Origin: Beta vulgaris subsp. vulgaris
Taxonomy: Eukaryota; Streptophyta; Magnoliopsida; Caryophyllales; Amaranthaceae
DNA: 64,000 nucleotides
Reading direction: 5' to 3'
Assembly (NCBI RefSeq): GCF_026745355.1
Contig: NC_079206.1
Span: forward strand, 14,320,616 to 14,384,615
The position numbers and the translations under genes were made by a program. Under the pieces are notes generated by a model that saw only the letters and a program-made list of their open reading frames with translations, was not told the DNA's origin and did not search any database. Below, piece by piece: positions 1 through 10,445 of the stretch; position 1 is the first letter of the stretch, and each line of letters begins with the position of its first letter.

Positions 1-67
1 CATCTCGAGCGACGATGTCTCAACCCTTGATCACCGTCGAGGCAATTCGAGCTGCCAAATGACGCCA

Positions 68-588
68 TGTAACAGCCCAGATTTCCCCGACCAGCTTATA
101 GAGGATTAAGCACGGCGAAAGAGACTCTGGTCGAGATAACCTGAACTATTACCATCACACTCACCGAACTACATCGGAGAGTGTGGGACTCGATTCCCAA
201 TTCTATTCAAATTGATTAACTATTGCAACTATGCTCTGATTCCCAGACTTTATTCCCATAAATTTCTACAGAAAATCCGACAGAGTTTCCTTTGAAAATA
301 GGACAACGCTAAAGCGAGAAATAATATGAACCTGTTGCAATTTCAATTTATAAAATATCTTCAAAGGAAACTCTGTCGGATTTTCTGTAGAAATTTATGG
401 GAATAAAGTCTGGGAATCAGAGCATAGTTGCAATAGTTAATCAATTTGAATAGAATTGGGAATCGAGTCCCACACTCTCCGATGTAGTTCGGTGAGTGTG
501 ATGGTAATAGTTCAGGTTATCTCGACCAGAGTCTCTTTCGCCGTGCTTAATCCTCTATAAGCTGGTCGGGGAAATCTGGGCTGTTACA
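68..588. repeat. Perfect 228-bp inverted repeat built from LTR-type sequence
   Basis: Positions 68-295 and 361-588 are reverse complements with no mismatch that I can find, separated by a 65-base spacer at 296-360. The outer ends read TGTAACAGCCC and GGGCTGTTACA, the TG...CA form of retrotransposon LTR ends. The right arm is followed two bases later by TGGTATCAGAGC, the complement of the initiator tRNA-Met 3' end used as a primer site. The two arms are therefore the terminal part of one LTR in head-to-head orientation. The absence of divergence suggests a recent event, gene conversion, or an assembly fold-back artefact. Confidence 0.85.
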
Positions 589-1881
589 AGTGGTATCAGA
601 GCATAGTTATAATAGTTAATTAATTTGAATAGAGTTAGGAATTTAGTTCCACACTCTCCGATGTAGTTCGGTGAGTGTGATGGTAATAGTTCGGATTATC
701 TCGACTAGAGTTTCTTTCGCTGTGCTTAATCCTTTGTAAGCTGGTCGGGAGAATTCGGGCTGTTACAAGTGGTATCAGAGCTTGATTAGTTTTGGATGCA
801 CTATGATCTCCATATCATAGTGTAGGGGTTGAAAATAGGTCTAATGGATTGACTAAAAAGTTAGGTATAAATGAATCAAGCCGCACGAGTGTTTGCGATT
901 ATGCGTGTGCTATATGGATCTATTCATATGAATAGGTGTTATTTGTGTGTATATTTGCTAATGCGTACAATGTTATCTTTGTTGTTCTGGTGGCTACGTG
1001 ATGGGGTTGTTATTACCTCTGCTTCTCTCTTCCCTCTGCTGATGCTGCTCGATCTCTCCCTCTCCTTTGATGGTGTTGCCGCCAATCTGACGCCTTGGTT
1101 GGTCGTTTGCAAAGTACCGGAGGTACTTTCCCTCTTTTCTTGTGTTATGAGATGATGTTGTCGTTGTTGTTATTGTTGTGTAATATTGTTGTTGTTTTCC
1201 TTGTGGTTGTTGCTCTGTTTTGTTGTTGATATTGTCACTGTTATTTTGTTATTGTTTATGGTTTCAAAGACAACGTTGATTCCAAAATCAGTATTAAGGT
1301 CATGGTTCTATATTTCAAGTAGCTTTGTTTTGATAGTTCATTTTGTTTGATTAATAATTCTACTGAAGGAGTTTTTGTTATATGTTAGCAATTGATCGAT
1401 TAATCAATCAAATTATGGTAGTGCTATCTTATATAATCTTACTGTTATGAGTTCACTTAGTCGATGGTTTATTTTGTTTAACATATTAGACCAATTAAGG
1501 AATTCTATCTAAGACACTATAGTTATATAAGTCTCTGTGTTTTGGAAGTTAGTGTTAATAGTTTTAATTATTGTTGCATTTTATTTGAGATGATTTTCTA
1601 AAAAGGTAGGTGTGAAGTTTGGATTAAAGTTGAGAGTTAGTCTTGAAGATTTGTAATTAAGTAAGAAGTAACTAAGAAGAAGAATCATTCATAAATTAGA
1701 GTTTGAGAATCAGAGCATAGTTATAATAGTTAATTAATTTGAATAGAGTTAGGAATTTAGTTCCACACTCTCCGATGTAGTTCGGTGAGTGTGATGGTAA
1801 TAGTTCGGATTATCTCGACCAGAGTTTCTTTCGCTGTGCTTAATCCTTTGTAAGCTGGTCGGGAGAATTCGGGCTGTTACA
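589..1881 (+). mobile_element. Short LTR-retrotransposon-like unit with tRNA-iMet primer site, no coding
   Basis: Two nearly identical ~177-base blocks at 591-767 and 1705-1881 both end in GGGCTGTTACA and share the run GATGTAGTTCGGTGAGTGTG. They are diverged copies of the arm sequence at 409-588. After the first block comes TGGTATCAGAGC (770-781), matching the usual initiator tRNA-Met primer binding site. The interior (782-1704) is AT- and T-rich and has no gag or pol reading frame. One reading is a small non-autonomous (TRIM-like) retrotransposon. Another is a tandem array of R-U5-PBS pieces. The 94-codon open frame at 871-1155 resembles nothing I know and I do not call it a gene. Confidence 0.55.
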
Positions 1882-2109
1882 CGCCAGCTGGCCAAGTCCA
1901 GCTCGAGCGCTAATTCCCTTTCAAAGGGAGGGGGATGCCATGAAGGTTAAGCTTGCCCTCAACTGCGCTTGTCCTTAAGCAAGAGCCAGTAAAGATTAAG
2001 CTCGAGGACTCCACCATAGTGGTTGCTTCCGTGTTGGTGGTTGCCCCTCCCTCGAAGAAGAGGTCATGGATCAAAGAGCCATTTAGGTTACCCTTCTCAA
2101 CCCTCTCGA
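1882..2109. other. Unassigned 228-base stretch between LTR end and CACTA terminus
   Basis: GC content is higher than in the flanks. There are short open frames on both strands (for example 1953-2144 +, running into the CACTA end) but no recognisable motif. It probably is the internal region of a degraded retroelement interrupted by the CACTA insertion, which is inference only. Confidence 0.3.
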
Positions 2110-2144
2110 CACTAGTGGAAAAAACCTTATATGTCACTTTGTAG

Positions 2145-2305
2145 CAGATGCGATTTTTGTAAAACCGCGTCCGAAAATGAACAAAAAAATGCGAGGGAAA
2201 CTTGGCAAAGAAAAGCGGATGCGGTCCAAAAAAAACCGCATTAGATTTAATATCGGATGCGATTTTTTTTAACCGGATGCGGTTCAGGGGACCGCATCCG
2301 AAACT
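2145..2305. repeat. CACTA subterminal repeats
   Basis: Several copies of a GCGGATGCGGT / ACCGCAT-type 10- to 12-mer occur in direct and inverted orientation within 160 bases of the CACTA end. Their density and placement fit the subterminal transposase-binding repeats of En/Spm elements. The binding role is family knowledge, not seen directly. Confidence 0.65.
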
Positions 2306-3426
2306 CCTCTGCTAAATGCCTTCGCTCAAAAAACCCGCCAATTCTAAACACAATTTTTTTTCCTCCCAAGCAAAAAACTCACTGCACGAACAACTTGCGC
2401 CACTACCACTGCCCACGCCGGCGACTTGCCACCACCACCAACTCTGGCGACCTGCGCACGTGAAGATTCGCCACCACAAGCTAGGCTAGTTTTGCCCTAA
2501 TTGCGCGCCACCATTGCCCTTATATCGCGCCACCACTGCCCTAGTTTGGCGCCACCACTTTTGCCCTAGTTTTACGCCACCACTGCTGCTCCCTAGCTTC
2601 ATTCCTTCTCTTCCCCTTCCTAACCAAGTAGATTACCACCTTTTCCTAGCTAGGTAACAAAAAATTTCATAACTTTTATTATAATCTCATAAATTTATAA
2701 TTTATTGTAATTTTATGAATAATTGTTAGTGAAAGTAGGTTGTATAATAGTTTAAGGGTTTAAATTTTATTCATTTGAGTTAATTTAATTTTAATTGGAG
2801 TAGTTAGTTTGATTTAGAGGTTAAAAAACTAGGTCTTTGTGGTAGGATGAGTATGATTGTTAATTTTGAAGTTTAGTTTAGTTTAGTTTAGTTTAGTTTA
2901 ATTTAGTTTAATTTAGTTTAGTTTGGTGATTTATACTAATTTGAACTTTAAACTTTGTTGTTGATTATTGAAGCTAGCTAGTGACGGAGTGTTGAGTTCC
3001 ATTTCCCTATTTACAACCTTGATATTGGTATGTTATCGCTCATACTTAACTTTCTTCAATTTCATATATTACTAAATTGGTTTATAAGTGTAAATTGGTT
3101 TATATGTGCAAATATGTATATCTGTATCCTTGAATTAAGAATAGATGTAAGATACTTAACTTTTAGCCGCAGGTAATGGCATGTTTAGTTCTTATTAGGA
3201 TCATTATATGTATTGCAATCAACTAAACTAGCTTCACATGTATTGAAACCCACTTTGGGTAAGTGGATGTCATTTTGGGCCGATTTCGGCTTTTCATGTT
3301 CCAATTCTTTAATTTCTCACTTTTAGCCGCATGTAATGGCATGTTTAGTTCTTATTAGGATCACTATATATGTAAGAAACCGATTTGGGTACCTGAAACT
3401 CGTTATGGCCTATTTCTAATTTTGAG

Positions 3427-3735
3427 CGGGGGTGGGGGACAGTGCAAGAGGGTGTGTGCAATGGGGGGGCAGCGCAAGGGGCAGGGGGTGTGTGCAGTGG
3501 GGGCAGTGCAGGGGGCAGGGGGTGTGTGCAAGGTGGGGGGGCAGTGCAGGGGGGTGGGGGAGTGAGGGTGCAGGGGGAAGGGGTTGTGTGCAGTGATGGG
3601 GGGTAGTGCAGGGGGTGGGGGAGGGTTGTAGGGGTGGGGGCAGGGGGCAGTGTGCACAGGGGGTGGGGGAGGGTTGCAGTGCAGGGGGCAGGTGGCAGGT
3701 GGGTGGCAGGGGTTGGCTTGGCGGTGCACGGCATC
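3427..3735 (+). repeat. G-rich strand-asymmetric minisatellite
   Basis: About 310 bases almost free of C on the + strand, made of degenerate GGGGGCAGTGCA / GGGTGTGTGCA units with many runs of four to seven G. Both minus-strand open frames here (proline/histidine/threonine-rich) are only translations of this repeat. The sequence could form G-quadruplexes. It lies inside the CACTA element upstream of its gene. Confidence 0.8.
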
Positions 3736-3872
3736 ATTTTTTTGTTTAAGTATGTGCGTTCCTAATTTCCTTCATGTTCTTGTTATATCTTCGAGTATAT
3801 AATTATTTCAATGCTTTTGTTTGATCTTGCGCGTTTTAAAATCTTTTTGTAAATATTTCAGGTTTCTCAAAC

Positions 3873-5550
3873 ATGGTCCTAGATGATGTGATTGTGGAGG
3901 AAGAAAGTGACAAGGTAACCGATAAGTCATCATTTGATGATGATGACGAGTATGATGCGAATAAGGAGGAGGATAAAGGTGAACCGGAAGATGTAGCGCA
4001 TGATGAGGAGAAGCGCTTGGAAGATGAGGAAATGCGCAAGGTTCACCTCCTTGAGGAGCAAGGAGATAATTCTCCCCCCCATTGACAACAACGCTCAGGA
4101 AGATTATCCAGCTGTCTCGTCGCGCAGTGTGCCACCCAAAAATGCCGGGAAAGAGTTGCAAGTTTCAACCAAAACTCCAAGGAGTGTTGCAACAAAGAAG
4201 CAGAAAGGTAGGGGTGCGAATAAGGGTTTGAATGTTAAGACCCAAATGACCCTCGAGTATGATGATTTGGGTCAATCTTGTGGTCAGTGACGTGTAAAGT
4301 ATGGGCAGCATAGTTTTGTATGCGCAAACTCAACATTTTGGTGAAGTGGAAAGATGTGCCAGAGGCAATGAAGAAATCATTATGGGAAGACACTTGTGTA
4401 AGTTTTTAACATTAGCATAGCATGCTCCATGTACTTAGTTTAGGGCATTTAGCAAGATGTTAGGACATATTTAGCTCTAATAACAACATATACAACCATT
4501 ATAGGCAACTAAAAGCCATTCATACCCATTTTGGGTAAGTAAATGTCAATTCAGGCCGATTTTTGCATTTCATGTTTCATGTACTTAGTTTCGCGTATTT
4601 GGCCACATATTTAGACATATTTAACTATAAATACAACATATATACCCACTAGAGTCAAGAAAAGTCACTTCACATGCTTTGAAACCCATTTTGGGTAAAT
4701 GAAAGCCGATTCGGCCCGATTTATGCTTTTCATGTTCCATGCACTTAATTTCACGCAATTATCAACATGTTAGGACATATTTAGTTCTAATAACAACATA
4801 TATAACCATTATAGGCAATTAAAAGCATTCATATACTTAGAAACCCATTTTGGGAAGATGAAACCATGTATTTAGAAACCCATTTTCATTGATGTATATG
4901 TATAAGTAAATTAACTCCTAGTTTATTTCTTGTTTCTATAGAATTTGTTCCATATTACTCCTAATGAAGCTAAAAAGGCGTTGTTCCTATATGTGGTAGG
5001 TGGTCGAAAGATTTAGAGCTTTCAAAAGCAAGCTAGTTAGTGGATGGATCTCGAAACGAAGAAAGAGGAATGATAAGAAGAGGAAAATTGGAGATGATGA
5101 TTCACGACAACCGGATAGCATACTTTTTGAGATTTAGACACATATAAAACGAGAAGATTGGGAAGCATTTGTTGCCCAAAATACTACGCCCGAGATGGTG
5201 GTAAGTATATTGTGCTTTAAGCTATATTAGAATTTGCATATTTACTTTAACTACAATTAGATATGTTTTAAAACTAACCATGTTATCTTATAGGCTAAGC
5301 GTGAGAAACATGCACAGAGTGCAAGACAGAGGAACCACTACCATCATATGGGTTCCTACACTTACGCGAGGGCGAGACAAACGTGGACTAACGACAAATT
5401 TTACCCTTCTACGACGACCGATTCTACCTCCAACGCCACATCTATCACAGTTGATCGTGTCGCTGATTGGTGGTGCTCCATGCATACGCCTGATCGGGAC
5501 AATAAGATGACCATTTCAGATCCGGGGACCTTGAAGATAGCCAATGTCGT
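3873..5550 (+). pseudogene. CACTA ORF with Transposase_24-type (Ptta/En/Spm) remnants
   Basis: The reading starts at 3873 with a strongly acidic segment (70 codons, runs of D/E). It shifts frame in the C-run near 4074 and continues as a basic segment to 4290. At about 4340-4400 a third frame reads KWKDVPEAMKKSLWED, the characteristic start of the plant En/Spm accessory domain (Transposase_24). After an intron-like tract, frames near 4940-5200 read NEAKKALF and then REDWEAFVAQNTTPEMV. The stretch 5294-5390 reads AKREKHAQSARQRNHYHHMG, matching the family's conserved 'K-REK-R...H..G' block. Several stops and frameshifts (4288, ~5010, ~5137) make it non-functional. Family assignment rests on motif order and residues, without alignment. 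Confidence 0.7.
4420..4880 (+). repeat. Three ~150-base tandem units inside the CACTA gene
   Basis: Units starting near 4423, 4572 and 4731 share 'CATGTACTTAGTTT', 'GGACATATTTAG', 'AACAACATATA' and 'AACCCATTTTGGG'. Related half-units occur at about 3160-3420, including two copies of 'TTAGCCGCATGTAATGGCAT' 160 bases apart. The unit probably sits in an intron of the CACTA gene, where such minisatellites are common. Confidence 0.7.
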
Positions 5551-5654
5551 TGTAAGTACCTTCCCCCGGTTTTCTTTTCAACCCCGCTACATATTTTGCT
5601 CCCCCGGTTTTTTTTTGCTCCCCCGGGTTGTATTTGCCTCCCCCGGTTCAATGG

Positions 5655-6025
5655 TCAAGGGAGCGAACGTCCTTCTTGATCTTCGAGGCGGTATGTGCCT
5701 GGTCGAACCACTGAAGTGACTTTGTAAGGTCCCTCCCAGTTGGGTTGCAATTTGCCAAGTTTAGGCTCTCGACCTATGGCTTCAAATTTCCTTAAGACCT
5801 AGTCATTGACCTGAAATGGTCGATGCTTAACCCGGCGATTGAATAGCCGTGTCAGTTTGAGTTTGTAGGAAATGGCTTTCAAGATGGTGCTGCCTTTAGT
5901 TTCTGGGAGTAGGTCGAGGTTGACCTTCTTTTCTTCCGCATTGTTGTTGTAATCATAGAAGGTTATCCTAGGTGAGGGAATGCCAACCTCGACGGGAAGC
6001 ACAGCCTCACTGCCATACACCAAGT
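5655..6025 (-). pseudogene. Ty3/gypsy pol C-terminus (integrase tail), degraded
   Basis: On the minus strand the frame from about 6025 reads QAPFNLVYGSEAVLPVEVG, then VNLDLLPE, RRVKHRPFQVND and, after one in-frame TAG (5796-5798), VLRK, PNWEGPYKV and a natural stop at 5655. These are the conserved blocks downstream of the integrase core in plant gypsy polyproteins (..LVYGSEAVLP.., ..NRRVKHRPF.., ..NWEGPY..). The upstream integrase core, RT and RNase H are absent. Past the stop (5560-5650) the minus strand has three or four CCGGGGGAG-type purine repeats, which could be polypurine-tract-like sequence. Confidence 0.85.
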
Positions 6026-6239
6026 TGAAAGGTGCTTGTCAAATCTCTTCCCTTGAGACTTTTTCGTCGAATCTCTTCCCTTGAGAGGTTTTGGACACCA
6101 TGGTAGTGCTTGTGCAGTCTCTTGAATAGCTGCTATAGTCCATTTGATTGATATGTCATAGTTGAACGGTTTTAAATATCAACTTATCAAATTTCCATAC
6201 CTATAAAAACTATTATTATAGTTATTATTAGAAGGATCT

Positions 6240-6485
6240 TTTGTCAAATGTAGTCCTTTAACGTGTTTACTTTGTTAATTGCAGCTCTTTCATTTGAATC
6301 TTTTCAATTATAGTATCAAATAAACCAAACACTTTTACGTTGCAACCCAAAAAGCGTGAAGATAGGTTGAATTTGGACTGCAACTTAAGTGTGTGCGTGG
6401 TTTATTTGAGACTGAAATTTAATAGATTGAAATGAAAGACTACAATTAACAAAGTGATCACTTTGAATAGTTGTATTTGGCAAAA
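6240..6485. mobile_element. Fold-back MITE with ~65-base terminal inverted repeats
   Basis: The left arm (from GTCAAATGTAGT, about 6242-6325) and right arm (about 6405-6482, ending ACTATTCAAAGTGATC read in reverse) are imperfect reverse complements. They share TTTGTTAATTG(C/T)AG and TCAAATAAACC on opposite strands. There is no coding. Target duplication is not clear because the right flank is an A tract. Confidence 0.6.
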
Positions 6486-7608
6486 AAAAAAAAAATTCTT
6501 TTTACAATCAGCTTGATCATGTAAGTTCTTATATGAGAGAGGAAAAAACAAGACTCATGATAGGCTTAGGGGTACCTTGGTAAGGGCAATAATTTTAAAT
6601 AAATTTATCATATAAATTAAATTTTTCACTCATTCTGAAACTTCTTATTAAAAAAAACTCCTTCCCCCAACCTTTTGAAAAAGAGATTTTTGAGCCTAAA
6701 AAAGCTATTTCAAACATCTCTTTATCAAATTAAACACCCAAATTAGAGAATTGACTAGACAATTTCTCTAATATGAGCTCAAATCTCGAATTTTGCCTCA
6801 AACCTCTCTTTACCAAACAGGGTCTTTGTAATTAGAGGTTGTAGACAAAAAATCGTGTCTCGCCATTGAGTTTCCAATGATAAAACAAACCGTCATTCTA
6901 ATTCGTTCAGTCCAAAGAAAGAGTAATGAACAAGTTAAGCTCAAAAAGCGTTCCAAAAAAAGATTAGTAAATCCAAACCCTATTTGAAAGTCCAAGTAAT
7001 TATTCCTGATAACTAATTGTATTATTAATATTCTTGATAATTAATTTTTAAAGAATATTTCGAAAATCATATTTTTATTCCTTAAGATAGTTGATTTCGA
7101 ATTTCAAGGGATATATTTTATCAAAAGTCAAAAAGAATCCTAAAACGATAAAAAAAAACTCAGCCAAATTAACGTCACGTCTAACGCAACATATTGCACT
7201 CTCCCAACGTCAATGTCGTACACAACTTCCAAAAACGCAAAGTAAGTGTGTTGACGCAAGAGTCATGCACTAGGCGCATGGCTCCTGCGTGCTGCACAGA
7301 GCGCACGCTCTGTGCGCCTAATACACAGTTTTGATTATATTTTCTGCGCCGTTTTCGGTTTCCTTTGTCTATAAATAGCTATGTGTCTTCGAATGTTTTT
7401 TTACAGGGTTTTCATAACTTTAGTACTTCCTAATATACTTCATAACTTACAATCAAATACATTCAAACACACACTCAAACATATTCATTCATTTAAATTT
7501 CATATATAAAGATTCAAGATTGCTTCTCCTGCATATCGTTACATAAGGCCCAAGACAAAAAGTTATTATTATTGATGCTCAATTCCAAATTTTTTTTGTA
7601 CTAACAAC
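6486..7608. other. Gene-less AT-rich stretch with orphan TATA box and hairpin
   Basis: No convincing coding sequence. A probable MITE end (…TCTCTTTACCAAACAGGG) lies near 6800-6825. A GC-rich palindromic cluster at 7271-7320 has a 10-bp perfect inner stem GCACAGAGCG/CGCTCTGTGC (7294-7303 and 7306-7315) and an outer TAGGCGCA/TGCGCCTA pair. TATAAATA at 7370-7377 looks like a plant core promoter, but the DNA downstream is not coding and runs into organelle-like sequence. Confidence 0.5.
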
Positions 7609-8450
7609 TTATGACATAATGTAGATCTTGGAGGAACTAATACTCTCTTGTACAAGCTCTAATCTTTCGCTTTGGCATTTCCATACGAGGCAATTTACCG
7701 AGGACATGTCAAAAGATATGGAATCGTGACATTTTTTCTTTCTGCTATTCAAGTAGCCCGGTCTGGTAAGTAAGGACTTTGCTCTCAGTAGAAGTAAAAA
7801 AGCCTTCAACCAGACCATCCGGCGAAAAATGAGGAGAGGAAAAGCATGAGACTCAGTAGCCCATAATAACCGATAGTGAAGTCCGAGCTTAAGTAAGCGA
7901 GAGCCTAGGTTTCCTAACACTGGCTTTCAGAAAAAGAGTCGCACCATTACTGCTGGGGTGGGGCTCGGCCTTCGAACCGTACGTGAGACGAGTTTCTGCC
8001 TCATACAGCTCAGGCCGAAGACCGGGTGCGTGCGAGAATTCTGGATGTGGAAATCCAGCGATAGCTGCTTCCTGTCAACTCCAAATGTAGCAAAAGTACA
8101 TCAAGAGCTCAAAGGGCTAAAACCTCTAGTGAGGAACCACAAAATCTACGCACTACTGGCTTGAAACTGAGGGACTGCTTGAACTGACTACATGTTACAC
8201 AAAGCGATAGGAGAGACCGATATCAGATGATCTATTCCTCTTTTCCATACACTTTGAACACCAAGAATGGCGAACCACCTCTTAGCCTCACTTAACCTTT
8301 TAGGAAGGAATTGGGATCGCGGTCTCACACTCTAATCCCTACAGGTGCCCATGACTGTTCTGGGCTTGGGCTAAGCTTTATGCTTCAACCTTGCCAGTCG
8401 TTTTTCGAATTCAATTTCCGTTCGGAAATTGAACGGGCGAGCATCTCCTT
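7609..8450 (-). other. Probable mitochondrial DNA insertion (NUMT) with group II intron domain V
   Basis: Read on the minus strand, 8011-7974 begins GAGCTGTATGAGG and ends CTCACGTACGGTTC. This is the helix of group II intron domain V as it appears in plant mitochondrial nad-type introns. The block is followed by a domain VI-like stem (GGCCGAGCCCC...). GC content and base composition here differ from the AT-rich flanks. A 103-codon open frame downstream on the same strand (7609-7920) may be the 3' exon or just intron sequence. I could not name the parent gene. A plastid or bacterial source is less likely. Confidence 0.6.
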
Positions 8451-8454
8451 TAGA

Positions 8455-9035
8455 TCTCTTCTTTTACTTATATATATTTCTATATTTATATTCATATGCA
8501 TGTCTATATGTTTAATGCTTTTATCACCTCACATGCTTATTCTTGCTAATTAAAGACCTAATGAATATTTCAATGCTAAATTCATATAATTTGAACAGTC
8601 GGATTACTTTCCTAGCTAGTAATTTGATTGCATAATAACATGTCATCCAATAATTTATCTTTTGTGTTTAATGAACCAACATAGATTAATTTCTACACTC
8701 CATTAGCATATTACATGGTTATTTTATTGCATAAAACTTGAACATGCATGAATCATTATTAAATAGAGGCCACCAATGAGCAAATTTGATTCCTGATCAT
8801 ACTCGTACCCCCGAATTCAATCTATGGTTCATTGACTATTCACGAAGTCATGACGGGGAAATCTACATTGGATAAGTCTCTAAATTGTCCCTATAATTTC
8901 CCATTATCCAATTAGGTTTATGAGTCTTCCTTTAAAGATTTGTTAGCCACTTCATAATATTTTTCGATAAAACCTTTACAATAAGGTGGTCAAAATACGT
9001 GATCATCCTGTGTAGGCAATAAAAACAAGGCTATA
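8455..9035. other. Gene-less AT-rich stretch
   Basis: I see no coding region, RNA gene or clear repeat here. Confidence 0.5.
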
Positions 9036-9205
9036 GAGGTTAGCAGTTAATCGTTAGCTATTTCCATTAGCTGTTAGCCTTTAGTTGTTTCCATTAGCTG
9101 TTATCAATTAGCTGATTGTATTAGCTGGTTTGACTAGCTGTTTGCATTAGTTATTTGAGTGGAAATGTTTGATAGACAACTTTTAGCTAACTGGTTAGAT
9201 TATTA
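9036..9205. repeat. TTAGCT(G/A)-rich degenerate repeat
   Basis: At least nine copies of the hexamer-like core TTAGCT or TAGCTG occur within 170 bases, often as TTCCATTAGCTGTTAGC. It resembles the internal part of a MITE but I cannot place its ends. Confidence 0.5.
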
Positions 9206-9223
9206 GAATCAATTTTTCCTTTA

Positions 9224-9593
9224 GGCTCCGTCTAGTAGGGTGTAAAACATTTTCAGTGTAAAATAATTTTCATGGAAATAATTTACAAAGAAAAATACAA
9301 TCCTAAAATTAGTCATCTGTTGCTTGGTTCTATGTAAGAAACATGATGACATGAAAGGAAAATGAAAAGGAAAGTAAGGAGGTAGTGAGAGGAGTGTACA
9401 AGAGAGATAAGGAAAAGGAAGGAAAATAATTTTCCATTCATTTGGAAAGGAAAATGGTTTTTCCATCATTGGGAGAGCAATTTTACTCCAAGGGAAAATG
9501 GTTTTACACTCCTTTGCAAACCAAACAATGTAAAATTGAAAATAGAGGAAAATCATTTTCCAGAAAATGTTTTACGCCCTACCAAAAGGACCC
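9224..9593 (-). mobile_element. Tourist-like MITE, family A copy 1, TSD TTA
   Basis: The element runs from GGCTCCGTCTAGTAGGGTGTAA to the matching inverted end (TTTTACGCCCTACCAAAAGG). It is flanked by TTA at 9221-9223 and 9594-9596, the 3-base target of PIF/Harbinger (Tourist) elements. A second copy in opposite orientation lies at 35161-35523. The 111-codon minus-strand open frame inside it has a counterpart in the other copy, but this reflects shared DNA, not a gene. Confidence 0.85.
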
Positions 9594-9737
9594 TTAATGT
9601 ATTCTTAGGCCTTATTTTTTTGACCGAACTAAACTAAAGTTATTATCGTAAACGTAATCATTCATATTTTTTGCTTCAAAAATAACTATGCCAAAAGTTA
9701 GGGTTAGTATATTATCGAGACCGAGGAACAAGAAATA

Positions 9738-10092
9738 CTCCCTCCGTCCCAAAATATAGTTCCTATTTTCATTTGGGTGTCCCAAAATATAGTTCTCATT
9801 TCTATATTTAATTTAGTTCCACATTTTTTTCATAATTTATCTAAAAAAATCGTATCCCATTATTTATTTGCTTCTTGAATTTCGTTTTTTCCTTTGTTAA
9901 TTTATTCAACCAAAATGTTACAATTAATGCTCTTTCACCAATTATTCTTCATTTTCTCTCCTAAAATCATCTTTTCCCATATAACATTTGTTTAAAAATA
10001 AACAAAAAGTTTTTACTACCCCTCTTAGTTTCTACTCGCATAAATTAGCGTGAAAAAAGAGAAATGAAAACTATATTTTGGGACGAAGGGAG
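9738..10092. mobile_element. Stowaway-type MITE, TSD TA
   Basis: The left end CTCCCTCCGTCCCAAAATAT and the right end ATATTTTGGGACGAAGGGAG are inverted repeats, flanked by TA at 9736-9737 and 10093-10094. CTCCCTCCGT ends and a TA target are diagnostic for Stowaway (Tc1/mariner) elements. Length is 355 bases with no coding capacity. Confidence 0.9.
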
Positions 10093-10269
10093 TATGATTT
10101 TTCATTAATCTAAAAACTAGTTTTGGTGATTTTAATTGTTTAACACTTATCTTCTTCTATTAACCTAATCAACTCATAAGAATAAACGTCATGTACCTAA
10201 ACCTAAAAGACCAATCTCTCCTAGAATCGTCCCAACATACATAAATATAACTTGGCAATATCCCAATAT

Positions 10270-10445
10270 CTTTTTTTTTTTTTTTTAGTGTTTGCACCCG
10301 GTTCACCCTTCGGACTACATCCGGATCGAGACCAAGTTCGGGGTGGTTAGGATTCCATTCCTCTCCCAAGGATGTTGCGGGAATTCGAACACGGGTCCGT
10401 CCTACCAAATCCAGTCCCATCACCACTGGGCCAACCCTTACTTGG
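10270..10445 (-). mobile_element. tRNA-derived SINE with 18-bp target duplication
   Basis: On the minus strand an A box (TGGCCCAGTGGTG) and a B box (GTGTTCGAATTCCC) are spaced as in tRNA-derived SINEs. The body ends in a run of about 20 A (a T run at 10271-10288 on +). The perfect direct repeat TTGGCAATATCCCAATAT flanks it at 10252-10269 and 10446-10463. Length of about 176 bases is normal for plant SINEs. It lies 120 bases upstream of the dynamin start codon, so it may be in that gene's promoter or leader. Confidence 0.92.

Larger units (their letters stand above)
2110..5560 (+). mobile_element. CACTA (En/Spm-type) DNA transposon, 5' part
   Basis: The element starts with CACTAGTGGAAAAAACC at 2110, a typical plant CACTA terminus. 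It is followed by a subterminal zone (about 2145-2305) with GGATGCGGTT-like motifs repeated in both orientations, as En/Spm elements carry for transposase binding. Further in lie a (GTTTA)n microsatellite (about 2874-2930), a G-rich tract and a decayed gene with Transposase_24-type residues. The reciprocal 3' CACTA end is not visible. The element appears cut off at about 5.56 kb, where a gypsy fragment begins in reverse orientation. Confidence 0.75.

Noticed and set aside
871..1155. 94-codon + frame inside the short LTR unit
   Set aside because: Hydrophobic chance frame in T-rich DNA, with no gag, pol or other retroelement motif.
3345..3737. Two minus-strand proline/histidine/threonine-rich frames (130 and 108 codons)
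   Set aside because: They are translations of the G-rich minisatellite in two frames, with no domain and no codon pattern of a gene.
7609..7920. 103-codon minus-strand frame
   Set aside because: It lies in the probable mitochondrial group II intron insertion and has no recognisable protein motif.
9221..9556. 111-codon 'conserved' protein shared with 35227-35463
   Set aside because: Both frames lie inside two copies of the same MITE; similarity comes from the transposon DNA.
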